64,000 nucleotides of DNA, from positions 602,721-666,720 of the forward strand of contig NZ_CANMTQ010000001.1 in the NCBI RefSeq assembly GCF_947500835.1. Reading direction: 5' to 3'. Under the pieces are notes generated by a model. It made no database searches and was not told the DNA's origin. It saw only the letters and a program-made list of their open reading frames with translations. Both the position numbers and the translations under genes were made by a program. Shown one piece after another: positions 1 to 10,671 of this stretch. This stretch comes from an uncultured Halomonas sp. (lineage in GTDB: Bacteria > Pseudomonadota > Gammaproteobacteria > Pseudomonadales > Halomonadaceae). Each line of letters opens with the position of its first letter. Within the stretch, counting starts at the first letter, position 1.

Positions 1-396
1 AATGGACCACTGAGGCAGCACGCCGGCGTGGGTCATCAGCCTGCGTCGGTCGCTGTCGCTATCGTCATCGACCCACAAGGGCTGGGCCTGCAGCCAGTCG
101 AGGAGCGTTTCACGATCCGGCGCGGCGAGAATATCGTCCAGGGTATCGGATCGCTTGGTGGATGCTCCTCCACGAGCGACCGCCAGCAAATGCAGATCAT
201 GATTGCCCAGCACCACTCGCGCCGTCTCGCCCAGATCACGCACTTCGCGCAAGCACTCCAGGGAGCCAGGCCCCCGGTTGACCAGGTCGCCGGCCAACCA
301 TAGGCGATCCCGGCGTGGATCGAAGCTCAAGCGTTCGAGCAGCGCGACGAATTCACTGTGGCAACCCTGGAGGTCGCCGATGGCATAGGTTGTCAT
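1..396 (-). CDS. apaH: ApaH, diadenosine tetraphosphatase (3' end beyond window)
   Basis: Symmetrical Ap4A hydrolase of the metallophosphoesterase fold; it degrades dinucleoside tetraphosphates and, in enterobacteria, Np4 RNA caps. The frame opens with ATG at 396 and stays open for 132 codons to the window edge. Three phosphoesterase signatures are visible: GDLQGCH near residue 7, GDLVNRGP near residue 40 and GNHD near residue 66. It lies 53 bases downstream of apaG as the last visible gene of the lptD-surA-pdxA-rsmA-apaG-apaH series, the enterobacterial order. The C-terminal half is cut off only by the window boundary, so this is a partial record and not a pseudogene. Confidence 0.93.
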   Translation of the reverse strand, partial: MTTYAIGDLQGCHSEFVALLERLSFDPRRDRLWLAGDLVNRGPGSLECLREVRDLGETARVVLGNHDLHLLAVARGGASTKRSDTLDDILAAPDRETLLDWLQAQPLWVDDDSDSDRRRLMTHAGVLPQWSI

Positions 397-449
397 GGGC
401 GTCTCTTCAAACGTCGTGAATGCGATGAACGGCTCTCAGCGCATCTGTA

Positions 450-833
450 TCAATGTACCTGGTTGGGACCCGCCAGGCGAAACGGCGGGATGGCGACTTC
501 GAAGGATCGATGCACCGAGGTATCCACGCAGGTATAGGCTCCTTCCATGACCCCAACCGGGCAATCCAGTACCGCGCGGCTGGTGTAACGAAAGTTCTGG
601 CCTGGCCCGATCATGGGCTGCTTGCCGACCACGCCCTTGCCGCGCACCTCCTGTACCTTGCCGCTGCCTTGGGTGATCTTCCAGTAGCGGGCCAGGAGCT
701 GAACCGGATGAGAGGAATGGTTGTGTACCGTGATGGTATAACTGAACACGAAACGCTGCTCAGTCACCGAGGACTCATCGGCACGATAGGCCGGCTCCAC
801 CTCGACCTGCACGTCTTGAAGATGTTCACTCAT
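450..833 (-). CDS. apaG: ApaG (Co2+/Mg2+ efflux-associated protein)
   Basis: A 127-residue single-domain ApaG protein with an immunoglobulin-like beta sandwich, the usual length for the family. It carries the conserved run of aromatic and beta-strand segments (FVFSYTITVHNHS, LLARYWKITQG) and a glycine-rich loop (GKGVVGKQP). The biochemical role is still unclear; enterobacterial mutants have been linked to Co2+ resistance and Mg2+ flux. Its ATG overlaps the rsmA stop as ATGA (830-833), so translation is probably coupled to rsmA. apaH follows on the same strand. Confidence 0.94.
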   Translation of the reverse strand: MSEHLQDVQVEVEPAYRADESSVTEQRFVFSYTITVHNHSSHPVQLLARYWKITQGSGKVQEVRGKGVVGKQPMIGPGQNFRYTSRAVLDCPVGVMEGAYTCVDTSVHRSFEVAIPPFRLAGPNQVH

Positions 834-1633
834 ACGCGTTCTCCCGCCAGATGATTGGCGATGTTCACAAACTCGGCCACGTTCAGTGTCTGCGGCCGGC
901 GCCCTGGGTCGATACCCAAGGACTCGAGAGTGGCAACATCGAGTCGTTGCTTGAGATTATTGCGCAGCGTCTTGCGCCGCTGTCCAAAGGCTTCTCGCAC
1001 GATGTCGGCGAACAACACCTCATCCTTTGCCGGATGCGGCAGTGTCGTGTGGGGCGTCATCCGCACGATGGCGGATTCGATCTTGGGCTGAGGCACGAAG
1101 GCCTCCGGCGGCACGCTGAACAGCGAATCCACCCGGCAATGATATTGCGCCATGACCGACAGACGCCCCCAATCGCTGCCGCCGGGAGTCGCCGCCAGGC
1201 GCTCGACCACCTCCTTTTGCAGCATGAAGTGCATGTCGGCTACCGCCCCTCGCGTTGCGAGCAGATGAAAGATCAGCGGTGTCGAGATGTTGTAGGGTAG
1301 ATTGCCTGCAATGCGCAGCAAGGGGCCATCGCCCTTGAGGGCGGCGAAGTCGAAGGTCAGCGCATCGCCTTCGTGGATCACGAACTCAGGATAGTTGAAG
1401 AATTGAACCCGCAGACCGGGAATCAGGTCGCGGTCGAGTTCGATCACCTCGAGTTTGCCTGTGGCCTCGAGCAGCGGTTCCGTCAAGGCGCCCTGACCCG
1501 GGCCGATTTCGATCAGGCGCTGATCGGGCTGCGGCGCTATGGTTTTTACGATACGAGAAATGATTCCGGGGTCACGCAGAAAATTCTGACCGAAGCGCTT
1601 GCGCGCTCGTGGCGCTGGGGGGCGAGATGCCAT
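830..1633 (-). CDS. rsmA: RsmA/KsgA, 16S rRNA dimethyladenosine transferase
   Basis: SAM-dependent enzyme that dimethylates two adjacent adenines in helix 45 of 16S rRNA (A1518/A1519 in E. coli), a late small-subunit assembly checkpoint. The 267-residue protein shows the family N-terminus FGQNFL near residue 14, the SAM loop IEIGPGQG at residues 41-48 and the catalytic NLPYN motif near residue 110. The frame is open further upstream. I chose ATG 1633 because it gives the standard length and has an AAGGAC Shine-Dalgarno about 10 bases ahead; the longer version would overlap pdxA. The gene sits 34 bases after pdxA and its TGA overlaps the apaG start. Confidence 0.95.
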   Translation of the reverse strand: MASRPPAPRARKRFGQNFLRDPGIISRIVKTIAPQPDQRLIEIGPGQGALTEPLLEATGKLEVIELDRDLIPGLRVQFFNYPEFVIHEGDALTFDFAALKGDGPLLRIAGNLPYNISTPLIFHLLATRGAVADMHFMLQKEVVERLAATPGGSDWGRLSVMAQYHCRVDSLFSVPPEAFVPQPKIESAIVRMTPHTTLPHPAKDEVLFADIVREAFGQRRKTLRNNLKQRLDVATLESLGIDPGRRPQTLNVAEFVNIANHLAGERV

Positions 1634-1667
1634 ACGAAGAAAATGTCCTTGCTGTTTAACTTGCCAA

Positions 1668-2681
1668 TCAATGAGGGCGAGAGGCATTGGCCATTTCGAT
1701 TGCCATGTCGATCGCCACTTGAAGGCTACCGATATCCACGTTACCGCTACCGGCAAGATCCAGCGCGGTGCCGTGATCCACGGACGTGCGCGCGATAGGT
1801 AACCCCAAGGTAATATTGGCGGCGCGCCCGAAGCCCGCGTACTTCAACACCGGCAGCCCTTGATCGTGGTACATGGCTAGTACCGCATCGGCCTCATCGA
1901 GATGTCTAGGGGTAAAGAGCGTATCCGCGGGCAAGGGGCCCTCCAGCACCAACCCTTCTTCACGCAATCGGGCCAGCGTCGGAATAATCGTGTCGATTTC
2001 CTCTCGACCCAGGTGTCCGCCTTCACCGGCGTGAGGGTTCAGGCCGCATACAGCAATACGCGGCTGCGAGACGCCGAAATAGCGCGTCAAATCATTGGCA
2101 AGAATACGCAGCACCCGGCTCAGCCCATCGATGGTGATGGCATCCGCCACCGCATGCAGCGGCAAATGCGTGGTTGCCAGGGCCACCCGCAGCTCTCTGC
2201 TGGTAGCGCGGGTAGCCAGCATCATCACCACCTCTTCACGGCCGCAGGCATCCCGCAGATACTCCGTATGGCCGGTGAAACGCGGATAGCCCCCTTCGAT
2301 GATCACACCCTTGTGCAGGGGCGCCGTCACCATGGCCTGGGCTTGCCCTTGGTTACAGGCCTCGATCGCCCGGTCCAGCACCGCAAGCACATAGCCCGCG
2401 TTGGCCGGATCGAGCCGGCCCGGTTCAACCGGCGCCTTGAGCGTCACCGGCCAGACCGGCAGCACCCCGGGGCGTGAATCCGGCACCTCGTCATTCTCCG
2501 CGAGCACGCAAAGCTCGATCTCGAGCCCTAACCCTGCAGCACGCTGCGCCAGCAGATCTGGATCGCCGATCGCCACGATACGCGCAGGCAGTGGCGCTTG
2601 GGCGCAGACCAGCTTCAGTATCAGGTCTGGACCAATACCCGCGGGTTCGCCGCTAGTCAGCGCCAGTACCGGCGTACTCAT
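1668..2681 (-). CDS. pdxA: PdxA, 4-hydroxythreonine-4-phosphate dehydrogenase
   Basis: NAD-dependent enzyme of the DXP-dependent pyridoxal-5-phosphate pathway; it oxidises and decarboxylates 4-phosphohydroxy-L-threonine. The 337-residue length is normal. The N-terminal LTSGEPAGIGPDL, the central GHTEYL and ATTHLPLH segments (metal/phosphate-binding histidines) and YHDQGLPVLKY near the C-terminus are family signatures. Its ATG overlaps the surA TGA (ATGA at 2678-2681), as in other gammaproteobacteria where surA and pdxA are co-transcribed. Confidence 0.96.
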   Translation of the reverse strand: MSTPVLALTSGEPAGIGPDLILKLVCAQAPLPARIVAIGDPDLLAQRAAGLGLEIELCVLAENDEVPDSRPGVLPVWPVTLKAPVEPGRLDPANAGYVLAVLDRAIEACNQGQAQAMVTAPLHKGVIIEGGYPRFTGHTEYLRDACGREEVVMMLATRATSRELRVALATTHLPLHAVADAITIDGLSRVLRILANDLTRYFGVSQPRIAVCGLNPHAGEGGHLGREEIDTIIPTLARLREEGLVLEGPLPADTLFTPRHLDEADAVLAMYHDQGLPVLKYAGFGRAANITLGLPIARTSVDHGTALDLAGSGNVDIGSLQVAIDMAIEMANASRPH

Positions 2682-3982
2682 CCGGCGCTGTTTTCCAGAC
2701 GATTGTCGACGTAGGCTTCGCTTCGAATCTGCTGCATCCAGGTTTCCAGCTCGTCGTTGGCTTTACGCTGGAAGAGCGTGTCGCGTATCTGGTTACGCTG
2801 GGCCTCGTTGGTAACGTCCTGCTGACGACGCTCCAGCACTTCGATCAGATGATAGCCAAAGCGTGAGCGCACCGGCTGGGAAATTTCACCCACAGGCAGC
2901 GATGTCATGGCCTCTTCGAAACCCGGCACCATCTGCCCCGGACGAACCCAGCCCAGGTCGCCGCCGTTGAGAGCACTCCCTCGATCATCGCTGACTTCCT
3001 GAGCGACCCGGGCAAAATCCTGGCCCGAAGCAATACGCTGACGCGCCTGTTCTGCCAGAGCTTCGGCCTGCTGGGCATTCTGGGTAGGATTCGTTTCGAT
3101 GAGGATATGCCGCACACGCTGTTCATTGACGACCGCCTGCAGCTGACTGCCATCGTCCCGAGCCTGCAGTTTGATCAGATGAAAACCATTCGGGCTGCGA
3201 ATCGGCTCGCTGACCTGCCCCACGCCAAGCTGCGGAATCACCTCGGCGAATACGGCAGGAATTTCGGCAGCAGGCCGCCATCCCATATCGCCGCCTTCCA
3301 GGGCATTGGAGCCATCGGACTGGGCCGCGGCCAGTTCGGCAAAATCGGCGCCGCTCTGTAACTGTTGATAAAGCGCCTCGGCCTCGGTCTGAGCTGTCTG
3401 AACCTGCTGCGGGCTCGGCGATTGGGGCAGTCCTATCAAAATATGACCAAGACGATAGCGGGTATTGTCACTACCGCTTTGCTGCTCGAGATAGCGCTGC
3501 ACCTCCCGGTCGGACACCTTGATGCCACTGGCAACGCGGCGCTGCTGCAAATCTCGCATCATCATTTCACGGCGGACCTGTTCGCGCACCACTGCCAGGG
3601 AGAGCCCATCCGCTTCCAGGGTATCGGCGAATTGATCGAGACTCATGCCGTTGTTCTGGGCAATGGAGCGTACTGCACGATTGAGTTCGGTATCGTCCAC
3701 GGACAGATTGGCCTCTTCCGCCATCTGCAGCTGGATCTGTTCGACGATCATGCGCTCCAGCACCTGATTGCGCAGCGCTGCCTCGTCAGGTACGGCGATA
3801 TTGCGACTCGCAAGCTGACTGCGCGCTTGAGTGACACGATCTTGAAGCTCACTCGCCATGATGGCGTCATCGTTGACCACCGCCACGATGCGATCGAGCG
3901 GTTCGACCGCCAACGCATGGCTTGCAATGCTCAATGTCAGTGCCAATGTCAAACCCAACGACGCAAACATACGTTTGCCCAT
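2678..3982 (-). CDS. surA: SurA, periplasmic chaperone and peptidyl-prolyl isomerase
   Basis: Periplasmic chaperone for outer-membrane beta-barrel proteins, LptD among them. The 434-residue product starts with a Sec signal peptide (hydrophobic LGLTLALTLSIASHALA, mature around residue 26). It continues with the SurA N-domain and two parvulin domains, each with the RHILI/GHILI and GGDMGW/GGDLGW signatures. An in-frame GTG lies 12 bases upstream at 3994. I prefer ATG 3982 because a GTGAGG Shine-Dalgarno lies 6 bases ahead of it. Placement directly after lptD (19-base gap) joins the chaperone to one of its main clients. Confidence 0.95.
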   Translation of the reverse strand: MGKRMFASLGLTLALTLSIASHALAVEPLDRIVAVVNDDAIMASELQDRVTQARSQLASRNIAVPDEAALRNQVLERMIVEQIQLQMAEEANLSVDDTELNRAVRSIAQNNGMSLDQFADTLEADGLSLAVVREQVRREMMMRDLQQRRVASGIKVSDREVQRYLEQQSGSDNTRYRLGHILIGLPQSPSPQQVQTAQTEAEALYQQLQSGADFAELAAAQSDGSNALEGGDMGWRPAAEIPAVFAEVIPQLGVGQVSEPIRSPNGFHLIKLQARDDGSQLQAVVNEQRVRHILIETNPTQNAQQAEALAEQARQRIASGQDFARVAQEVSDDRGSALNGGDLGWVRPGQMVPGFEEAMTSLPVGEISQPVRSRFGYHLIEVLERRQQDVTNEAQRNQIRDTLFQRKANDELETWMQQIRSEAYVDNRLENSAG

Positions 3983-4001
3983 GCAAAACCTCACTCACTA
4001 T

Positions 4002-6422
4002 CTAGAATTGTGTCGGTTGATAACCCGGAATGGACTCTTCGAAGAAGGCATCGGTTCCCTGACCGACACCACCCAAGCCCTTGAATACGAAGGTCAGGAA
4101 AATACCGCGATCCCTATAGTCATCCTCGATGGTATTGGCGGTATCGTTATCCTCGAGCCATTCCCGCCAGGCAACCTGTACGCCGTAGCAGCAATCGTTC
4201 CATTGGATACCGGCCAACTGCTCGAGAGAGCGACTGTTGGTTTCATCGTAAGTATAGCGGCCTATCAGATCCAGACTCGGCGTAGCACGATAGGCAAAAG
4301 ATACGTCGTACTCTTCCCGGTCGTAGCCCAGCTGATCTTCCGGATCGCCGGAAGGGTCGAACCCTTCGAGCTGCCAGCGATAACCCAGATTGAGGACGTG
4401 GCCAGCCGGATTGCGATAGCGCAGATAGGTGGCGGTACGCTCGGTCAGCTCTCGATCCGTGTCGTAGAACCATTCATAGCGAGTGCTCCAACGATCATTT
4501 ATTTGCCAATCGAGCTGAGTCACGACCGGTGAGCGATCTCGAGTGGCGTTATACCACCGTTCGAAATTGGTATCCCGGTCCGGCAAGGTATTCGGGTCAC
4601 CGTCCATGTCGACATTGCGGTCTTCGAAATAGGCGCTTTGCCCCACGGCCAGAGATAGCCGCTGCCGGCCGCTGTCGTCTTCGAGAAACCGTGTGGCCAG
4701 CCCATAGGAAAGCTTGTTGGTATCACCGATCCGATCGGCGCCGGTGAAGCGATAGGGCGACCATAGCTGACTATAGGAGAAGGCCTGCTCATCCGTGTCG
4801 AAATCCGGAAAGTCGCTTTGATCCCGCTCCGGCACATAGGCGTAGTAAAGACGTGGCTCCAGAGTCTGGCGCCAGTCGGAATCGAAGGCGCTTAGCCCGC
4901 GCTCGAAGATCAGACCGCTATCGACGGAGCTGACCGGCACGGTACGATTCAGATCCGTGTCGCGATCGGTATTGAGCTGATCGTAATCCAGACTGTAGCT
5001 GGTATTGAGCAGTTCAAAACGCGGCTCGAAAAACCCCCAGGATACGTCTTTGCGCCACCCAACCGCCGGCGCCAGATGCACCCGCGAACCAGTGGCCGCC
5101 TCTTCTATCGGCACCTGCCTTTCATCGATATCACGCCAGAAATAGGTCGCGTTGGAGCGCCACTGCTGATACAAGCCGTTGTCCTGGGACCAGGCCGCAT
5201 TGGCGGTCAGACTCGGCAAGCGATAAAACGGCTTGTCATTGTCGTTCAGCGGATACTCCATGCGCTGATAGCCCTGGGTCTTGGCTTCCAGAAACCAGGT
5301 GTTGCCGGTGTAGTTGAGCTGAGCCAGGCGGGACAGATATTCGGTATCGTTTTCGGCGAAATTGCGCCCAAAGTCCTCGAAATAACGCCCGTCGCTGGCG
5401 GCTCCGTAGCGCAGGTCGTAGCGCAGCCGCGGCGTGAAGCGACCCCGATGGGCATAGTCGATATACCAGCGATCCTCGCCTTCGAAGGCATCTCGGGGAA
5501 CATTGGGGTTGTTGTCGTCACCGCCGTCATCGTCGGATAGATAAGCACCCTCGATCTGCCCCAGGTCTTCAGAAAACAGATAGCGAAACTCGCCCCCCAG
5601 CAGTAGCCCATGATTGGTGAGCCAACGCGGCGTCAGGGTAGCGTCGTAATTGGGTCCTAGATTGAAATAGTAAGGTTGGGCGTAATCGAAAGAGTCGCCG
5701 GAAAAGCCCAGGGTCGGCCATAGAAAGCCGGACTGACGGCGATCGTCGATGGGAAAACGCACCCAAGGCCAATAGAAAACCGGTACTTCGCCGACTTCCA
5801 GTCGTGCATTGGTGGCGGTGCCGACGCCCTTTTCCCGGTCGAGCACTACGTCGTTACCGATCAGGCGCCATAGTTTGCTGTCCGGTTCGCAGGTCGTGAA
5901 ACTGGCTTCGGACAGCTGATAACGACCGTCTTCGAGCCGTGCCAGGCGCTGGGCGTCGCCCCGCAGACGCTGTCGGTGCACCACATAGTGCGCGACGTCG
6001 ATCTGGGCGGCGTCACTATCCAGGGCCATCTGCGCCGAATCACCGCGCACCAGCAGCCCCTGGTCGCGCATCGTCAGCGGTCCCTCGGCAAATATCGTGT
6101 CCCGAGCCGCATTGACCCGCACCTGGGACGCTTCAAGCTGGCTGGTATCGCGGCGCAACACCACGTCTCCCCGCAACAGTGTCTCGCCTTCGGCGCCATA
6201 CTCGGCGCTATTCGATGAGGACAGCACCTCTTGTGGCGTTTTGCCTGGGGCAAGCTGATATTCCGGAATGACATAGCGGCCTCGACATAAGGCATTTTCG
6301 GGGGCATCTTCACCCCAAGCCTGCCAATCGAGCTGATCTGCCGGAAGCGGTGTCGGCGGCGCCGCATAGGCGCCGTTCGTGACCAGACCAGCAAGGGCAG
6401 TCCACAACAATCGCTTGCCCAT
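4002..6422 (-). CDS. lptD: LptD, LPS-assembly outer-membrane translocon
   Basis: Outer-membrane beta barrel that, with LptE, inserts lipopolysaccharide into the outer leaflet. The 806-residue product has a signal peptide (MGKRLLWTALAGLVTNGAYA), a periplasmic OstA/LptA-like jellyroll (about residues 50-200) and a long barrel rich in aromatic beta strands. Four cysteines lie where the E. coli disulfides need them: NALCRG, FTTCEPD and the adjacent pair in NDCCYG. I chose ATG 6422 because of the signal peptide and the GAGGA Shine-Dalgarno 5 bases ahead; the open frame runs 25 codons further upstream. It heads the operon surA-pdxA-rsmA-apaG-apaH. Confidence 0.96.
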   Translation of the reverse strand: MGKRLLWTALAGLVTNGAYAAPPTPLPADQLDWQAWGEDAPENALCRGRYVIPEYQLAPGKTPQEVLSSSNSAEYGAEGETLLRGDVVLRRDTSQLEASQVRVNAARDTIFAEGPLTMRDQGLLVRGDSAQMALDSDAAQIDVAHYVVHRQRLRGDAQRLARLEDGRYQLSEASFTTCEPDSKLWRLIGNDVVLDREKGVGTATNARLEVGEVPVFYWPWVRFPIDDRRQSGFLWPTLGFSGDSFDYAQPYYFNLGPNYDATLTPRWLTNHGLLLGGEFRYLFSEDLGQIEGAYLSDDDGGDDNNPNVPRDAFEGEDRWYIDYAHRGRFTPRLRYDLRYGAASDGRYFEDFGRNFAENDTEYLSRLAQLNYTGNTWFLEAKTQGYQRMEYPLNDNDKPFYRLPSLTANAAWSQDNGLYQQWRSNATYFWRDIDERQVPIEEAATGSRVHLAPAVGWRKDVSWGFFEPRFELLNTSYSLDYDQLNTDRDTDLNRTVPVSSVDSGLIFERGLSAFDSDWRQTLEPRLYYAYVPERDQSDFPDFDTDEQAFSYSQLWSPYRFTGADRIGDTNKLSYGLATRFLEDDSGRQRLSLAVGQSAYFEDRNVDMDGDPNTLPDRDTNFERWYNATRDRSPVVTQLDWQINDRWSTRYEWFYDTDRELTERTATYLRYRNPAGHVLNLGYRWQLEGFDPSGDPEDQLGYDREEYDVSFAYRATPSLDLIGRYTYDETNSRSLEQLAGIQWNDCCYGVQVAWREWLEDNDTANTIEDDYRDRGIFLTFVFKGLGGVGQGTDAFFEESIPGYQPTQF

Positions 6423-6448
6423 GTATCCTCGGTGTCCTTGGCGGTTGG

Positions 6449-6465
6449 AATCGGTATTATACAGT
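6449..6465 (-). promoter_or_regulatory. Candidate promoter of the lptD operon (-10 element)
   Basis: On the minus strand a perfect TATAAT lies at 6461-6456, with predicted initiation near 6449, about 27 bases before the lptD ATG. No good -35 hexamer is found 16-18 bases upstream, so an activator or a longer element may be needed. The site is in the divergent gap between lptD and amgK. Only the -10 is clear. Confidence 0.4.
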
Positions 6466-6574
6466 CCCCGTGTCGCACGTCTTCTTCTCGTAGGCATGGC
6501 GCTAAATACAGGGATTGCGCTAAGAGGTCCTCAGCATGCGGCGACCAGTCGATCCCGTCAACCAAGGAGTTCTA

Positions 6575-8283
<1,709 letters not shown>

Positions 8284-8369
8284 CAGCGTCGGTGAATGAA
8301 TCTGCGTGCAGACAGCAAGCGGGGCTGAGCGATCACCTACCTAAAATATCAGAAGGGAACGAGAAGATA

Positions 8370-8789
8370 ATGAAAGCCACTGTCAAATGGACCGAAGGTC
8401 GCCAATTTGTAGCCGAATCCGGCAGCGGCCACAGCGTCGTGATCGATGGCCCGCCGGATCACGGTGGTCGCAATACCGGACCGCGCCCGATGGAGATGCT
8501 GCTGATGGGCATGGGCGCCTGCACGGCGTTCGACGTGCTCGAAATCCTGGAGAAGTCCCGAGCTCCGGTGAGCGACTGCAGCGCAAGCCTCGAGGCGGAA
8601 CGCGCCGACGACATACCCAGCGTCTTCACCAGGATTCACGTGCACTTCACCGTTGTCGGCAACGGCTTGAAGGAAAACCAGGTCAAGCGTGCCGTGGAGC
8701 TTTCCGCGGAGAAATACTGCAGCGCCTCGATCATGCTGACCCGTGGCGGTGTCGACGTAACCCATTCCTACGAGATTGTCAGCGAATAA
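8370..8789 (+). CDS. OsmC-family protein
   Basis: A 139-residue OsmC/Ohr-fold protein, a family of thiol-dependent peroxide-reducing proteins with many members of unknown substrate. The two conserved cysteines are present: GMGACTAFDVLEIL near residue 50 and AEKYCSASIMLT near residue 120. The glycine/proline segment GPRPMEMLL matches the YhfA-like OsmC subgroup better than Ohr or OsmC proper. I chose ATG 8370 because the product then aligns with family length and an AGAAG-type site precedes it. It begins 86 bases after murU and may have its own promoter. Peroxidase activity is an inference from the two cysteines. Confidence 0.85.
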   Translation: MKATVKWTEGRQFVAESGSGHSVVIDGPPDHGGRNTGPRPMEMLLMGMGACTAFDVLEILEKSRAPVSDCSASLEAERADDIPSVFTRIHVHFTVVGNGLKENQVKRAVELSAEKYCSASIMLTRGGVDVTHSYEIVSE

Positions 8790-8859
8790 GCTGCAAATTT
8801 TTACACCGCGACAAGTGCGTCCCGGGAACAGGATGTGCATAATACGCGCCTTTCCTTCA

Positions 8860-8910
8860 GGTCAGGTCGAAGGCGAACCCTTCGCTTCAGCGCACCAACA
8901 ATTGTTGCGG
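8860..8910 (+). promoter_or_regulatory. Inverted repeats in the speD leader
   Basis: Upstream of speD, GAAGGCGAA pairs with TTCGCTTC (one bulged G) around 8868-8888. Just after it lies a perfect 12-base palindrome, CAACAATTGTTG, near 8894-8905. A CATAAT hexamer lies further upstream near 8838. These could form a structured leader or an operator ahead of a polyamine gene. The role is unknown and the pairing has not been energy-scored. Confidence 0.3.
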
Positions 8911-8978
8911 CTTGCCTTGTCCCGGTTCCGGTGCTCGTTCGCCGGATAATCATCCTTCGATCGATTAGGAGGTTGAGT

Positions 8979-9773
8979 GTGAGTGGAAATCTCCGACTCC
9001 ACGGGTTCAACAATCTAACCAGCTCCTTGAGCTTCAATATCTACGATATCTGCTACGCAAAGACGGAAGAACAGCGCGAAGCCTATATAGACTACATCGA
9101 CGAGCTATACAACGCCGAGCGCCTGACCCAGATATTGAAGGACGTGACCAACATCATCGGCGCCCATGTGCTCAATATCGCCCGCCAGGACTATGAGCCC
9201 CATGGCGCCAGCGTGACCATCCTGATTGCGGAGCATGAGCTCGACGAAACCGATGCAAATCAGACGGTACCTGGCCCAGGACCGCTACCTCAGGCCGTCG
9301 TGGGTCACCTGGACAAGAGCCATGTCACGGTACACAGCTACCCGGAGTCCCACCCGGACAATGGCATCAGTACCTTTCGCCTGGACATCGATGTTTCCAC
9401 CTGCGGCATGATAAGTCCGCTCAAGGCGTTGAACTATCTGATTCACAGCTTCGATTCGGACATTGTCACCACGGATTATCGCGTACGCGGTTTCACCCGG
9501 GACGTGAATGGCCGCAAGCTGTTCATCGATCACGATATCACCTCGATCCAGGATTACCTGGCGCAGGACACCAAGCACGCCTATCAGATGATCGATGTGA
9601 ATGTTTATCAAGAGAACATGTTTCACACCAAGATGCTGTTGAAGGATTTCGACCTCGACAACTATCTGTTCGGCACGTCTCGTCGCGATTTGACCTTCGA
9701 GGAAGCGCGGGACATCGAGACTCGGCTACGCAACGAGATGCTCGAGATCTTTTATTCCCGCAATCTGGAGTAA
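8979..9773 (+). CDS. speD: SpeD, S-adenosylmethionine decarboxylase proenzyme
   Basis: Makes decarboxylated SAM, the aminopropyl donor for spermidine synthesis. The product has 264 residues, the same as E. coli SpeD (class 1A), with near-identical N-terminal ([21 protein letters not shown]) and C-terminal blocks. Autocleavage to the pyruvoyl enzyme is expected in HLDKSH, before Ser114. I chose GTG 8979: an AGGAGG Shine-Dalgarno lies six bases upstream, and the family N-terminus begins exactly there. The frame is open for 48 more codons upstream, but that part does not resemble SpeD. No speE is in the window. Confidence 0.96.
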   Translation: MSGNLRLHGFNNLTSSLSFNIYDICYAKTEEQREAYIDYIDELYNAERLTQILKDVTNIIGAHVLNIARQDYEPHGASVTILIAEHELDETDANQTVPGPGPLPQAVVGHLDKSHVTVHSYPESHPDNGISTFRLDIDVSTCGMISPLKALNYLIHSFDSDIVTTDYRVRGFTRDVNGRKLFIDHDITSIQDYLAQDTKHAYQMIDVNVYQENMFHTKMLLKDFDLDNYLFGTSRRDLTFEEARDIETRLRNEMLEIFYSRNLE

Positions 9774-9791
9774 GGCCGGCTATAGCTGGCC
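9774..9791. terminator. Palindrome between convergent speD and the LysR gene
   Basis: The 18 bases are self-complementary (GGCC-GGCTATAGC-TGGCC with one G:T pair) and fill most of the 22-base gap between two convergent stops. There is no loop and no T-tract, so it could be a weak bidirectional terminator or a cruciform. Low confidence in function. Confidence 0.3.
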
Positions 9792-9795
9792 TCGC

Positions 9796-10671
9796 TTACA
9801 CTCCCGTCATCAGCTGCCGTAGCAGCGGATTGGGAAAGCGCCTCGACAGCGTTACGGCATAGAATGTCTCGCTGAGCTGTGGGAGCTGATCCGCCTCGAC
9901 GAGCATGCCGCTGGCCAGCTCCTCCTGCACCACAATCGGCGGCACCACGGCCAGTCCGATACCCTCCCGGACCAGGAGTCGAATCATTGCCATGTCGTCG
10001 ACTTCGGCAGCAATGCGCACCTTGATAGCCAAACGATCGACGAGCGCATCGAACCCGGTGCGAATGCTGCTGCCTAGGCTTGGCAGCACCAGCGGCTCAC
10101 TGGCGAGCAACTGCTTGAGTGTCCTGTCCTGGCCGACCCGCGTGGGAACACCCACCAGGCTCACCGGCTGCTCAGCGATAGGGTGGGATATCCAGGGCGT
10201 CGCCGCATCCCTGAAGACCGGCACGTTGACCAGCACCACGTCAAGCTGATGCGCCCCTAGACTCTGCAGCAAATCCCTTAGCGCGCCTGAGCGCACCATC
10301 ACTTCGACATCCTCCCGACCAAGCAGCGGGCGCAGAAACTCAAACTGGAAGTTTCTCGAAAGCGTGGCCAGAGACCCGACTCGCAGTATCAGGCGTCGCC
10401 CTTCCGGTCGGCCCTTAAGAGTACTGACAAGCTCTTCTCCCGAAGCAAAGATGACATCGGCGTGATCAAGGGCGATGCGGCCGGCCTCTGTCAGCAACAA
10501 CTGCTTGCCCCGACGCTCGAACAGGTCGTGCCCCATCTGCTCCTCCAGCTTGCGGATCTGGATCGACAGCGCAGATTGAGAGACGCCCAGGCGGGCCGCG
10601 GTGCGAGTCAGATTCCCATCATGGGCAACGGACCAGAAATAGCGCAGATGCTTGTAGTTCAGGTTAGCCAT
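9796..10671 (-). CDS. LysR-family regulator (NhaR-like), divergent from dabBA
   Basis: LysR-type regulator of 291 residues. The N-terminal winged helix-turn-helix covers about residues 4-62 (LNYKHLRYFWSVAHDGNLTRTAARLGVSQSALSIQIRKLE), and an effector-binding domain follows. NYKHLRYFW is the opening typical of NhaR-like members, which sense sodium or pH in enterobacteria. It is transcribed away from dabB across a 103-base AT-rich gap with several inverted repeats, the classical layout of a LysR gene and its target. LysR genes often flank dab operons and other bicarbonate uptake genes, so control of dabBA is the likely role; the inducer is unknown. Confidence 0.88.
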   Translation of the reverse strand: MANLNYKHLRYFWSVAHDGNLTRTAARLGVSQSALSIQIRKLEEQMGHDLFERRGKQLLLTEAGRIALDHADVIFASGEELVSTLKGRPEGRRLILRVGSLATLSRNFQFEFLRPLLGREDVEVMVRSGALRDLLQSLGAHQLDVVLVNVPVFRDAATPWISHPIAEQPVSLVGVPTRVGQDRTLKQLLASEPLVLPSLGSSIRTGFDALVDRLAIKVRIAAEVDDMAMIRLLVREGIGLAVVPPIVVQEELASGMLVEADQLPQLSETFYAVTLSRRFPNPLLRQLMTGV

